64,000 nt of DNA from Lepidostoma basale. Lineage: Eukaryota; Arthropoda; Insecta; Trichoptera; Lepidostomatidae. Of the stretch, positions 20,744 to 32,500 are shown piece by piece; within the stretch, counting starts at the first letter, position 1; every line of letters starts with the position of its first letter. Below the pieces are notes generated by a model that saw only the letters and a list, made by a program, of their open reading frames with translations, was not told the origin of the DNA and ran no database searches. The stretch covers positions 744,001 to 808,000 of the forward strand of contig JAHDVF020000211.1 in assembly GCA_022606425.2 (NCBI GenBank). The letters run 5' to 3'. Made by a program: the position numbers and the translations under genes.

Positions 20744-21220
20744 GCATCGGTAGCCATCCGTGGCTTTATCCCACTGCATTCCTTTTGGGCATGCTGCGGA
20801 CCAATAGTTTGCAGATAAGATGAAATGGGTGCACACTTACCCATTTCTTCAGACTTATCAGGGAATTCTTTGAAAACTCCAATATCTTGGAGGCTATCCA
20901 TCTTTATGTTCCAGATGGTTATCTTCGACAGCGTCAGCACAGACTGTTTTATCTCCCAGCATGCAGAACCAGCCTGCCTCTGGTGACGCCGGAGGGGAGA
21001 GCAATCAAATTGCTGAACATGGTCGCTTCGGAGATCGACGTCTTTCATATTCGTGAAAGTACGTTCAGAAGACAAATACTCTTGACTTTGGAGAGTAGGT
21101 ATCTTGTATTCCTAATGTCGAAACATTTCTCATGCGTTCCTGGTATTATATATTTTTTATGTTTTACCTGTTCTCAATAGATGCCTTAAACTATAATTGT
21201 TGTTTGTAATATCTTTTGAG
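20744..21220 (+). mobile_element. LINE-F C-terminus and 3' UTR
   Basis: The frame reads [40 protein letters not shown], and TPEGRAIKLLNMVASEIDVF. This resembles the last part of jockey-type ORF2 proteins (YP..F..GM, VPDGY..RRQ, R.L..IN..A.EID.F). A 3' UTR ending near TTGTAATATCTTTTGAG follows. Confidence 0.7.
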
Positions 21221-21224
21221 AAAA

Positions 21225-21785
21225 TGCTGGAACAGGTTGCAAAGTTTAGATATCTGGGAGTGGACTCCTCAGTCAAAGTGATCTTGTCTGTGAAATAATA
21301 GGACAAGTCAACAAGACTTCAGCGGTATCAGGTCGTCTCAAGGGGATCATATGGAAAAACAAGTATATGAGAACTGGCAATAAGGCCAGAATATACAAAA
21401 CCTGTGTAAGGCCTATACTGACATATAGGATTAAGACCAGAGCGGATACCATAAGTGCGGGTGGCAGAGATGCGGACGCTGAGGATGATAGCAGGAAAGA
21501 CTCTTCGAGATAGGGTGAGGAACACGGCTATCTGCGAAATCTGCTAGGTGGAAGATGTCGTGAGATGGGGCAGACAACGCAGAAGATACCGGAATGCGCA
21601 CGTGCAGAGGATGGATCCCACCAGAATCCCACACGCTGTGGAGCATCAGATTCCTGCCGGCTACCGTCCCCCCAGAAGACCGCCAAAGAGATGGAGGGAT
21701 AGCTGGGAGTCGACCTCCCAAGAGAGGCCAGCCTGATTACAGGAACAGACCAAAGGTCTAAAAGAAGAATAAGAAGAAGAATATA
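21225..21785 (+). mobile_element. LINE-B 3' half, longest copy
   Basis: The protein can be followed through frameshifts: FRYLGVDSSVKV, GQVNKTSAVSGRLKGIIWKN, KARIYKTCVRPILTYRIKTR, RTLRMIAGKTLRDRVRNT, VEDVVRWGRQRRRYRNAHVQ and PKRWRDSWESTSQE. It ends in an AAGAAGAA tail. Confidence 0.75.
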
Positions 21786-22404
21786 TAATGAAAGACCTCT
21801 CACGAATCTCACGATACTCACATTAGGATCAAAAACAAAGCTATCCCCAGTAAAAAATGAACGCTTCGTATATTGACATTATTCAAATCAATTATGCAAT
21901 GCTAATCTTGAAACTGTACGTATTGTGCCTTCCTAACGCTGGACCTTTGTTATTGTGCTCTTGGCCTCACGTGGTCATGAAATGTTGCCCTAAATTGACG
22001 TTAAAATAGTTTATATTCGTAATGTCAGTTTGTATAAATAAACTCATTGAATTACAAATATGTATTATGAGGCGTACATTAAATGCGTGCAATCAATTTC
22101 ACAATAACAACGTGTTTTTTATGAACAAGATACTTTATTACGCTTCATTTTGTTTTTCATTTACGGAATTATATTCTTAATTTCACTGCCATAATAAAAA
22201 TTAAAATAAAAATAATATTAAATAATATAACACATAATGTTCTTATGATGGTGCACATATTGTCAGCTAGACGATCCGGACTTTTGCGTTTATTTAATTT
22301 ATATTCCATGTATCCACCGTTCTTTTAAACAACAGTAATTAGGCATTTAAAACAATCCAACTCTAGCAAGAACTTCAAAATGTTATAAAATTTTGAATTT
22401 AATT
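21786..22404. other. AT-rich stretch without recognised features
   Basis: No gene and no clear repeat is seen. Confidence 0.4.
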
Positions 22405-22500
22405 TAATAATAAAACTCCTAGAAGACAGACGTTTTCATTCATAATAATTATTTAATATGGAGTTTACATCATTTTTCAAGAAACAATAAATAATAGGAA
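22405..22500 (-). repeat. Repeat I fragment
   Basis: ATTATTTAATATGGAGTTTA..CATCATTTTTCAAG recurs at 30395..30440 and, inverted, at 27410, 29285 and 51497. TCCTAGAAGACAG recurs at 51607. Confidence 0.6.
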
Positions 22501-22507
22501 AGGTGTT

Positions 22508-22900
22508 GTCTTTTATCATGACAACGCTCGATCACCCACTTCTTTGATGACCCGTCAAAAATTGCGAGAGCTTAGTTGGAAAGTTTTGATGCATCCACCA
22601 TCTTGTCCAGACATAGCACCCTCTGACTATCACTTGTTCCGATCTCTGCAGAACTCTCTCATGTAATCAATGGAATTAAGCTGCTTTCAAAAGGAGCCTG
22701 TGAAAACTATTTGATTCAGTTTTTCAACCAGAAACCACAGAAGTTCTTCACCGATGACATCAGGGCTCTACCAGAAAAATGGCAAAACATTGTCGATAAT
22801 AATGGAGAATATTTGGTTTGAATTAATTCATTTTCACCCTATAAGAAAACCAGTTGAATTTTACTAAAAAAAAACGCCACGAACTTTTTCCCAGGCTCAT
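22508..22900 (+). pseudogene. mariner transposase C-terminal part (DD34D)
   Basis: The frame reads VFYHDNARSPTSLMTRQKLR, ELSWKVLMHPPSCPDIAPSD, YHLFRSLQNSLM and a stop, then continues in shifted frames. The D of HDNAR and the D of PSD are separated by 34 residues, the mariner DD34D spacing. It ends in a TIR-like CGAACTTTTTCCCAGGCTCA. The N-terminal half is absent. Confidence 0.85.
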
Positions 22901-23100
22901 TATATTAGGTACACATACTTGCGTTTTTATGTATTTACCAAATATGTGCATATTAACGTGATTTTTATATTAAAAGGGTCAACATACTGAAGCAGGACAA
23001 TAATCTCAATCAAACAAAATCGGTCGTAATTTCAACTCACATGTACGAGTATAGTATATTTATAATTCTTTTTGTTCGTTGTTGATGACAGTGTACAATA

Positions 23101-23188
23101 ATATTCTTGTACCGACCTTTATGTATGGAAGAGAAGCATTCAGCAGGCAAACGAAGGATGAAAGTAGAATAAATGTAGTAGAAATGCT
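23101..23188 (+). mobile_element. LINE-A short internal fragment
   Basis: Matches the segment LVPTFMYGREAF.. KDESRINVVEM of LINE-A, ending where an opposite-strand copy starts. Confidence 0.6.
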
Positions 23189-23341
23189 AACTCACTAACC
23201 ATCACGCCGTTTCTCCAGAAGGGTAAACAGAGATGATGGGCTTTATATAGGTACTCTATATTTATACATGGTAACATACACAATCGTCGATTTTTCTGAC
23301 TTCGAATGCGGCCGCCATTTAGTAATTGATTCATTTTGACA
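23189..23341 (-). mobile_element. LINE-A 3'-end fragment
   Basis: The reverse-complement 3' end (CCATCACGCCGTTTCTCCAG) is followed by the segment for RSQKNRRLCMLPCINIE and MNQLLNGGRIR. Confidence 0.65.
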
Positions 23342-23344
23342 AGT

Positions 23345-25690
23345 CAAATCAAATCAAATCAAATCAGTTTATTTCATCAATAGACATAACAAAATTATTT
23401 TTTAATGCATCTATTGAGAACAGGTAAAATAATATATTGTGTATATTAAACTACCAGAAACGCATGAGATATGGTTCGACAATAGGAAGACAAGATACTC
23501 TCCAGAATTAAGAGTATTTGCCTTCTGAACGTGCTTTCACTAATATGAAAGATGTCGGTCTCCTCGGAGATCGACGTCTTTCATATTAGTGAAGGTACGT
23601 TCAGGGTCCAAATACTCTCGACTTTAGAAAGTATCTTGTCTTCCTAATGTCGAACCATCTCCAATGCGTTCCTGGTATTATGTTGTATTTTTATATATAG
23701 TTTGTAAGATGAATGTCAAGTTGAAAGTGAGAGAGAAAAAGGATAAACTGAAGGAGGAAGACGGTCTCAAGATGACGAGTCACTTTCAGAGCAACATAAA
23801 AATGTTCTGGAAGGAAGTCAAAAAAGCCCGGAATCCTTCCGAAAATGGTTGTGCGAAAGAAATTTTGAGTTGTGAGGGAAGAATGATTACTGATTTTGAC
23901 AGTATACGAGTACAAGGAAGATGGATGGAATACTTTAAAGATATATATGGCAGTGAAATGACTGTCAATGAGAAGGAGCGTTACAAATGTGATTTGCACG
24001 AATAGCGAAAGAGATATGACAGAAATAAGTTTGAACGAAATAGTAAAATCTGTAAACTGTATGAAAGGTGGAAAAGCTGTTGGTTATGATTGTGTCGCTT
24101 TGGAGTTTATTAAAAACGGTGGGCCGGTTGTTGCAGCGTGGTTATACAGACTCTTTAACCAATGTTTAGAGGAAGGATATACGCCGCTCGACTGGATGAG
24201 GGCTGTTATCATGCCTCTGTATAAGGGAAAGGGGTCTCGTATGGACTGCGGAAATCACCGGGCAATAAGTTTGTTAAGCGCCGTTGGTAAACTCTACGGC
24301 CGAATTTTAATAGAAAGAGTAAAAAAGACGACGACTGAAAGAGTATGGGATGTTCAAGGCGCTTTTATGACCGGAAGAGGATGTATGGATCAGATTTTTG
24401 CACTTCGAACGCTTGCGGAGAAGTTTATGGCCAAAAACCGTAAACTTTTCTGTGCGTTTGTCGATTTGCAAAAAGCCTATGATCGAGTGAACAGAGATAA
24501 ACTGTGGTCAATCTTGTCCGAATACGGAGTGAGCACAAAACTGATACGGGCGGTTGCTTCTCTCTACGAAGGGAGCACTGCCAGTGCTAGGGTAAATGGA
24601 GACCACGCCTTGGTTTGATATCACGAAGGGTATTAAGCAGGGCTGCGTGATGTCTCCATGGTTGTTCAATCTGTATATGGACAAGTGTATGAAAGAACTT
24701 AAAGGTATAAATGCTAGTGCTAAGATGAGTGATCTGTCTGTAAATTGTCTACTTTACGCGGACGATGCCGTTCTCGTTGCGGATAGTGCGGACGAATTAC
24801 AAGTCTTGGTGTCGAGAATGTATGAGGTATGCAAGTCAAATGATTTAATAATGAATGTCGGAAAGTCAAAGGTGATGGTTTTCGAAAGGGAAGAGCAAAT
24901 GACAGTTTGTAATATAAGTGGGAACGAAGAGAACTTGGAACAGGTGAGGGAATTTGTGTATTTAGGTAGCATGTTCACAGCAGATGGCCGAACGGATAGT
25001 GACGTCGAAAGAAGGGTTGGTGCAGGTAACAAAGTGAATGGAGCTTTAAAAATAGTTATTGGAAACAAGAATTTATCAATGAAAATTGGATTGGTTCACA
25101 ATGGAGTTCTGGTCCCAACCCTAATGTATGGAAGCGAAGCATGGAACTGGCAGAAGAAGGATGAGAGCAGAATAAATGCGGTAGAGATGAGGTCCCTAAG
25201 ACGTATGTGTGGTAGAACGATATACGACAGAATCTCAAATGTTGATATAAGAAAGGAATGTAGAGCGGAAGAAGGTATTATGAACAAAATTATGAAAGGA
25301 TCGCTGCGTTGGTTCGGACATATGGAACGCATGGATGGAGAAAGAATGGTTAAGAAAGTATACGTTAATGATGTAAATGGGGTACGAAGTCAAGGCAGAC
25401 CGAGGAAAACATGGCATGACCAAATTAATCAAATTTTAAAGGTTGGTCATGTTAGAAGTCGGAGGAATCGACGTGCGTGTATGACTCGTTGTATGAATGT
25501 GGAGGAAGCTAGAGAGGTTTGCCAGGATAGAGTAGTGTGGCGGTCCATTCTCTCTGCCTACCCCTGCGGGGAAACGGCGTGATGGTTTGTTTGTTTGTTT
25601 ATAATATTTTACCTGTACTCAATAGATGCCTTAAACATTTTGCTGTTTGTAATGTCTTTTGAGTTAATAAACTGATTTGATTCGATTTAA
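23345..25690. repeat. LINE-F fold-back dimer with a LINE-A inside one arm
   Basis: 23345..23563 is a minus LINE-F 3' end with its ATCAA tail. 23564 onwards is the same segment in plus orientation, turning at CTCCTCGGAG. The plus arm breaks near 23692 and resumes at 25597 with TTTACCTGTACTCAATAGAT and its own TTTGA-rich tail. LINE-A fills the gap. Confidence 0.65.
23695..25597 (+). mobile_element. LINE-A, longest copy: endonuclease-distal region, full RT and C-terminus (frameshifted)
   Basis: Three frames join into one non-LTR reverse transcriptase. The first (to 24003) is the pre-RT region (KMFWKEVKKARNPSENG, VQGRWMEYFKDIYG). The second (23968..24618) has GGKAVGYDCVALEFIKNG, IMPLYKGKGSRMDCGNHRAI, VQGAFMTGRGCMDQIFALRT and motif A FCAFVDLQKAYDRVNRDKLW. 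The third (24596..25582) has motif B GIKQGCVMSPWLFNLYMD, motif C CLLYADDAVLVADS, then LMYGSEAWNWQKKDESRINA, SLRWFGHMERMDGERMVKKV and [20 protein letters not shown]. Frameshifts lie near 23975 and 24605; by comparison with 54610 the second is a small deletion. The tail is (TTTG)n. The copy is dead. The clade was not determined; the C-terminal motif is common in insect RTE/jockey-type annotations. Confidence 0.9.
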
Positions 25691-25882
25691 TAATAATAAA
25701 GAAATTTTGTATCAATTTTTTTTTGTTTTCATTATTTAAGTATACTTCTACCATGAAATTTCAATAAAAAATATTAATTATTAGAATTTATTATTGTTTT
25801 TGAAATACTAAATGCATAATAAATAATGTATAATATATTAGTTATGTATTGTATTTGGATACTTGAATTATTTATAATATTG

Positions 25883-26463
25883 AACAAAACAAACAAACCA
25901 TCACGCCGTTTCTCCGCAGGGGTAAACAGAGAGAATAGACCGCCACACTACTCTATCCTGGCACACCTCTCAAGCTTCCTCCACATTCATACAACGAGTT
26001 ATACATGCACGTCGATTCTTCAAACTTCTAACATGAGCAACTTTCAAAATTCGATTAATTTAGTCATGCCATATTTTCCTCGGTCTACCTCGACTCTGCA
26101 CTCCATTTAAATTGTTTACATATACTTTCTTAACCATTATTTTTCCCTCCATGTGCTCCATATGTCCAAACCAACGCAGGGATCCTTTCATAATTTTGTT
26201 CATAAATCCTTTCTACATTTATTTTTTAAATCAGCATTTGAGATTCTATCGTACATCGTTCTACCACACATACGTCATCTCTATCAAATTTATTCTGCTC
26301 TCATCTTTCTTCTGCCAGTTCCGTGCTTCGCTTCCATAAGGTCCAGACCAGAAATCCATTGTGAACAGCCATTTTCGGTTTCATTGATAAATTGTTGTTT
26401 CCAATAACTATTTTTAAAGCTCCATTCACTTTGTTACCTGCACCAATCCTTCTTTCGACGTCA
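25883..26463 (-). mobile_element. LINE-A copy, (CAAA)n tail, inverted to the previous one
   Basis: Mirrors the 3' 580 bp of the preceding copy with the same TTTG-type tail, so this is the same subfamily. It contains several stops. Confidence 0.8.
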
Positions 26464-26502
26464 TATTGGATAATGTTTTTTTTTCATAAGCAAAAAAAAT
26501 TA

Positions 26503-26740
26503 ACTTACCATCACGCCATCTCCACGAAGGGGTAGACAGAAAGAATGAACAGATATACTTTTCTTTCCTGACATATTTCTTTCGCTGCCTCAACATTCAT
26601 ACATCGTGTCACGCGTGTCGATTTCTCGACTCCTCACGTGGCTGACATTCAATATATGATTTATTCGATTGTGCCACGTTTTCCTAGGTCTTACTCTATT
26701 TCTAGTTCCATTTACATCGTTAACATATAATTTATTAAAA
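26503..26740 (-). mobile_element. LINE-A 3'-end fragment
   Basis: Begins with CCATCACGCCATCTCCACGA and covers about 240 bp to VNDVNGTRNR-type sequence. Confidence 0.7.
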
Positions 26741-27404
26741 AAATTAATTTAATTAACACATTACATCGTTAACATAAAATTTATTAAAAAATTTAATTGA
26801 ATTAACACAAATATGTTTCAGACACAAAAGCAAGGGACAAATCAGTGTAATTAATTATTGTATGTATTATATAAAATAAATATTTTAAGAAAATTTTCCT
26901 GAATGTGGTCAGTCTTAATAGATATTTAAATGTATTTATAATATTGTTAAAAATTAAGATCAACTCCATTCGTCTGGTTTTTAATTATTATGCGGCAGAC
27001 TGATTGTAGATAGGTTTAGAATAAACAACAAATATTTTAACTCAAACGGTTTACAAATGGTTCAATAAGTCTAAGTATTATCAGCCGAAGTCTAAGCTGA
27101 TAATACAACTTAATACGACCAGTGACAGTGGGATCAGCTCACCTCTGCCCTCTGGGGGAAGAGATAAAGAATGTGACTACTCTTACTAACTCTAACGGAA
27201 GCATATTACTACAGTTGACTTGTTTTCTATTTTAGTGTACTCTTTGATAATTGTATTTCTATACAATTATATCTATTTGCTTATTAAGCAATGTGAAAAT
27301 AAACATGGTATATCTGCTGAGATATATGAAATAGATAAATAATTTGATAATACTCTTTAAAATTAGCTTTCTTTTTCGTATAAAATCACTTGAATATGAA
27401 ATAA
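26741..27404. other. AT-rich stretch
   Basis: Contains a local duplication around 26708..26800 (ACATCGTTAACATA..TTTATTAAAAAA repeated). No gene is seen. Confidence 0.4.
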
Positions 27405-27570
27405 ATATTGCATCATTTATAGTTTCTTGAACAATGATGTAAGACTCCATATTAACTAATCAATATGAATAAAAATGTCTGTTTTCTAGAAGATTTATTA
27501 TATTTTATGTGAATGACATGTTTTGCCTGTCTTCGTATTCATATTAATCTCATAAGGTGCCAAAAACTGC
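27405..27570 (+). repeat. Repeat I copy
   Basis: TTTCTTGAACAATGATGTAA, ACTCCATATTAA, TTTTCTAGAAGATTTATTAT and a GACATGTTTT block occur in the same order as in other copies. Confidence 0.6.
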
Positions 27571-27664
27571 CACTTTAAGAATTAGAAAGAGAATTATTGA
27601 AAAAATTCTGTTAATTTCATGATCGTACCATATTCATCTCTAGATTACCAACCTAACTAAAGTA

Positions 27665-28100
27665 GAAGCTTAGATTTGGCAAAAGAAAAATGAAATGAGA
27701 CTGCTAAGAAGAAAGTGCGGAAAAAACATGTATGATAGAATACTGAGTGAAGAAGTAAGAAAATAATGTAAGGCGGATGAATATGTCCTAAATAAAAACA
27801 AGAAAGAGTCACTAGGGTGGTTTGGACAGATGGCACAAATGGATAAGAGAAGAATGGTTAAAATGGATAATATACAAGCAGGGTGAATAAAAAAAGAAGT
27901 CGAAGAAGATCAAGAAAATCAGGGCCTGACCAAATTGGCCAATTATTAAAATGTGGTCATGTTCAAAGTCAAAACGATCAACAAGTGTGCGTATCACGAT
28001 GTGCAAATATAGAAGAGACGCGAGAGTTGTCAAGATAGAACAGTGTGACGGTCCATCCTCCTTGCCTACCCCTACGAAGAAACGGCTTAATGATTTCTAG
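27665..28100 (+). mobile_element. LINE-A 3'-end copy, decayed
   Basis: Readable pieces are MRLLRRKCGKNMYDRIL, LGWFGQMAQMDKRRMVK and the end CTACCCCTACGAAGAAACGG. Confidence 0.65.
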
Positions 28101-28109
28101 GCTAGTTTT

Positions 28110-28360
28110 ACTTCACAGTTTCAATCCTAGGGATTGGTTTGCAGTACAGTCTTCAGCCTCAACTTTCACTGCACTCGGTTGTCTGCAGCCCTCTTCAACT
28201 CAACATATGAGAAACAGTTCATGTTCTCGCACACCTATTTCAAATATTCCCATCGAGTGGGCCTCTTCTATAAATTGTTCCCTGAACCAACCCCACTATT
28301 ATTATGTCATACAGGAGACCCATGGCGTATTATATGGATAAATCCACCGGGCTCGCCTTT
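28110..28360 (-). mobile_element. LINE-M C-terminal scrap
   Basis: The minus strand yields LKRAADNRVQ..LKTVLQTNP, comparable with FKRAAQYREEW..IAANQSQD of 4147..4491. Confidence 0.4.
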
Positions 28361-28754
28361 CTGAAATGGATTTTGACAAGTGGTCCTTCTATTCTGCTGA
28401 GAACCTAGTCATTTGTGAACTAATATAACCAAAGTATATTCCCATAAGATATTTAGAGCAATAATATATGTCAGAAAAACAACTCATTAGAGAAAGTATT
28501 TCGTGCAATGCTTCCATTATTTAATTAAAACAAATTTAAAATGGCATTGTTGCGCTACGCCGACCTCGTGACGTTTATACTGATAAACTTTATCACTCAC
28601 AGATACTTGTACCTCTATAACCCCAGCATATTACCAATATTTGTTTAATAATTAAATAATCTTAAAACTGCCACTCTAATAATTAGTTACAATGGGGAAA
28701 TTAAAAACTTTCGTACATTTCCTTAAAATTATCTTATTTTTCTCCTTAAACTGA

Positions 28755-29180
28755 TTGGAGGCCGCTAGGGCTTGTTTGTGCAGAGTTTACCGCCTCATGC
28801 GATGTAGATTCGAAGCTGTCTTTCCACCTCTTGAGGGTCTTCCAGGCATTCTTCTTCCCTTTGGTTTCCCATGTAGAGCAAGGTGTGGTAATCTCTGGGT
28901 GTCCATTCTTTCTACATGGTCCCTCCAATACCTTATACTCTGTCTATCCATCTAACAACATCCTGGATATCACAAATTCTGATGGTCGTGTTTCTCATTC
29001 CATCGCGTAGAATCCTGCCTGCTATTTTTCTCAAGGTTTTAATTTCTGTGGTTCTGAGAAGTGATTTAATCCAAACTGTGTCAGCTCTTGTTTCAATACC
29101 ATATAATTATTCGGACTTTACTCTTATGTTGCATGTCTTTGTTTTCCCTATTCCTAAGTTATCTCAGAATCTAATAATAA
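28755..29180 (-). mobile_element. LINE-B fragment
   Basis: The minus strand reads IETRADTVWIKSLLRTTEIK, TLRKIAGRILRDGMRNTTIR, ICDIQDVVRWIDRV and LKRWKDSFESTSHE with frame breaks. Confidence 0.65.
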
Positions 29181-29284
29181 CAGATCCTGTAAACCTATAC
29201 TATTAGTATACAGTCTGATGATTTAACCCTTTTAGATTCTGTATTATGTGGTATATACAAAAATTAAATATCTGCTCTGAGTTT

Positions 29285-29450
29285 ATTGTTTCTTAAACAA
29301 TGATGTAAAACTCCTTATTAAATAATTAATAGGAATGAAAACTAATTTTTGGATGATTTAAAACACGACATGAATTATTTTTCTCGGCATGTTTCGAAGG
29401 TTTTACACCTTCATCATAAAGATAAGGATACCATATCCTAAACATGCTTA
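29285..29450. repeat. Repeat I with hammerhead-like remnant
   Basis: The left part is Repeat I (TTTCTTAAACAATGATGTAA). On the minus strand at about 29424..29385 ATGATGA, an AAGGT/ACCTT stem and GAAACATGCC follow in hammerhead order. The first core base and the cleavage triplet deviate. Confidence 0.4.
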
Positions 29451-29522
29451 AAGCTATCAACGGAGAACTGGAAAGGTTAACTAATAAAAAATATAATAAA
29501 TAGTCTCCAATATGTTTGTATT

Positions 29523-29528
29523 TTTATT
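29523..29528 (-). terminator. Polyadenylation signal of GTF3C5
   Basis: AATAAA on the minus strand, about 40 bases past the GTF3C5 stop. Confidence 0.6.
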
Positions 29529-29566
29529 AACAAAATAAAATATTATAATAAAGTTAAATGAAGGAA

Positions 29567-32500
29567 CTATATTGAATCTAAAGAACCAATATCAATTTCT
29601 GTTTCATTTTCCTGAAATACATTGTCATCATCATCTTCATCAATTTCAAATTCAGAAAGAGCTTCTTCGCCTTCTTGGTCATCCTCATTCTGGACATCTT
29701 CTGCTCCGACCTTGTCCTCTTCGGTGACTCTGTCTATTCCTTCAGATGTCGAGGCAGACTAGGCAATCAAAAATGCATTCATTGATATACAAACAAAACA
29801 CGAAAAAAAAATTAATAATCAATATGAATGAAAATACTTTTGTATGAAGCACTTAATTTGTGGTGTGGCATTACGAAATATAATATTAATACTCCATTCA
29901 TTTGTTACACCACTTTATTTTTAACAACCAACCAGTTTCAGTTTTAAAAAAGATATAGTGTCTTTTGTAACCCTGACCCAGCGGGAGTGAAACCGGTTGG
30001 TTGTTAAAAATAAAGTGGTATAAAAACAAATATAAAAGTGTGTATTAATATTATGTTAGTTTTCTAGAAGTTTTATATATTTTATGGAACTGACATGTTT
30101 CTCATGTATTATAAAATGTCATTTGACATTTTCATTTTTTTTATAAATCTTGAATGTATGTTTTTTTTTCCTTTATATTTTTTTTTATTAACATAACTTT
30201 TCGAATTAGTATTATATTTATGAATGAAATGTTAGTTTTCTAGAAGTTTTATATATTTTATGGAAATGACATGTTTCTCCTTGATAAGGTATTATAAAAT
30301 GTCATTTGACATTTTAATTTTTTTATTAATTTTGAATGAATGTTTTTTTTTAAATTTTATTAACACATATACATTTTTTTTTAAAATCATTCCTCTTAAT
30401 TATTTAATATGGAGTTTTACATCATTTTTCAAGAAACAAGAAAAAATAATTAGATAGTATTGTCACGCCGGCAACTGGAATACTTAGGGCACATTATGAG
30501 ATACGATAAATACAAAGTGCGGCAACTGATAATCCAAGGTAAAATTGACAGAAAACAATATGTCAGGAGAAAAAGAAAAAGCTGGCTCAACATCCATCTA
30601 GGGTAGAATTACCCATGATGTTGTCCAATCTCCAATATAGGAGAGGAACAAGAAGGAGAAGAATTCATTATTCAAAACAGAGTTTTACATGCGGGAGATG
30701 CCTTTTGGTGGCGATGAGGTTCGCAACCCATCACACCGCGTCTCTCGCGATGGCGAAAAGAGAAGGATGGAGTGCCGCATCGATTCAAGTGTGGCAGTCC
30801 ATTCTTTCTGCCTACCCTTTCGGGGAGACGGCGTGATGGTTAGTTAGTTAGTTTTAGTTTTACATCATTGTTCAAAAACAATTAAGCAGTTTATATGTCA
30901 TTGTACGAGGCATCTCCAGAAAGTAAGTGTACTGAATTTTTGTAGGTTGCATTTTATTTCAACAAAAAAATTACGTGGTTACCATAGTACATATGCAAGC
31001 TATTTTTCGACATAGTCGTCATTCCTCTCACGCCACTGTTGAGACTGCCTTTTGGTTTCAGGCGTGTAGTGTGCAACCCAAGTTTCATCTCCAGTAACGA
31101 TGGAGCGGAGAAATTCATCTCCATGGAGTTTGCAGCACCTCAAAAACTCTTGCCCGGCGCCGCGTATTTCGCACTTGGCGGGAGATTGGATTGACATTTT
31201 TCACGAAACGCGTTGTCGCGTTGACACTTATTAACGTACTGACCTCGAACCGGTCTCGTTGCGGAGGGGAAGGGTCAGGCTACACGGAAGTGTAGCCAAC
31301 ATGTAGAAAATAAAATCCATCCGGTCGTGAGAGCCTCAGTACACTTACTTTCTAGATATGCCTCGTATGCAAAATTAACATTTTCTTAATTGCTACAAAA
31401 TACCTGATTAGCCTGAGTGAGGCGCTCCCTAGCCAGCTGGCTAATATGCAAGTTCATGATCTCGCGGCACTGATCCTGGAAGCCCGCCGGCAACCAGCCG
31501 CGCCGCTCGTGGCACAGGGCTCCCGGCAGCACCTCCCCCAAGCGTGCCAGCATGCCCTCTATCTCCGCCAGCTCAATGTGGCAGTACTGACAGAATAACA
31601 TTTCACTTCATTCATTTATTTAAATATGTATATCAAAAACTAGAATTAAGAAATTTAAAAAGCCAACAAAAATAATGAAAATATAATAAACAACCAGTTA
31701 AATTTTAATTCAATTCCCATATTTTAAATGTTCCCCATTACATCTCCCCTCTCCTCAATCCCTATTATACCCCCTCCACCTTTATACATAGATCCACCCA
31801 TCTTTTAGTATATAAGTGATCACTCTGTTTTATTTTATTGTTGAAATTGTGTACATTGATAAAGGTTACTGGTAACCGAAACATGTCTGTGTTAAGTACA
31901 ATAATGTGTTGTAATATCAAGTGTAATTATATTTATTCAAATATGAAAAGCATTATAGAATTGGATTTAACGACCTTCGTGGCAGAGTAGCAAAAGCTAT
32001 TATAAACTTTTTCATGACTTGTTAAGGCGGTATTTTTATTGTGGGGCCTTATTATCAATGCCTCGATCTGCTAATTTTTCAGCTATGGACATATAGTCCA
32101 TTTGTAAAGTCTAGATGAGAGTTATAGAGAATGTTATCAAATTATCCAAATTTTAAGCCATCAAAATTAGGAAAATCGAAGAACTTTCTTTGCCAATATA
32201 AAACTTCAATATAATTGCTAAAAAAAAAAAACAATTGTATACAGTAATTGGATTCAAACAACCTGTTATATACAAAAAAAAAATCCATTAGCAATGTGTA
32301 ATTTGTGACATTAATTTAAAAATATTTATCATTTTGAAAATATTTTTAAGTTGCTAAAATATAAACCAAATAATTAGTTATTACTTATTCACTCTTTCTT
32401 GGACTTGGACTTGGATCTTCTGGCTTACAGAGGTTCAGCTCATGTGGCTATTCCTCTTACGTCTGTAGGAAACATTGTTGGAATGTGATTTGGTAGTTGT

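Noticed and set aside
28134..28364. 76-codon plus-strand frame as a small gene
   Set aside because: It overlaps a LINE-M scrap on the other strand and has no recognisable content.
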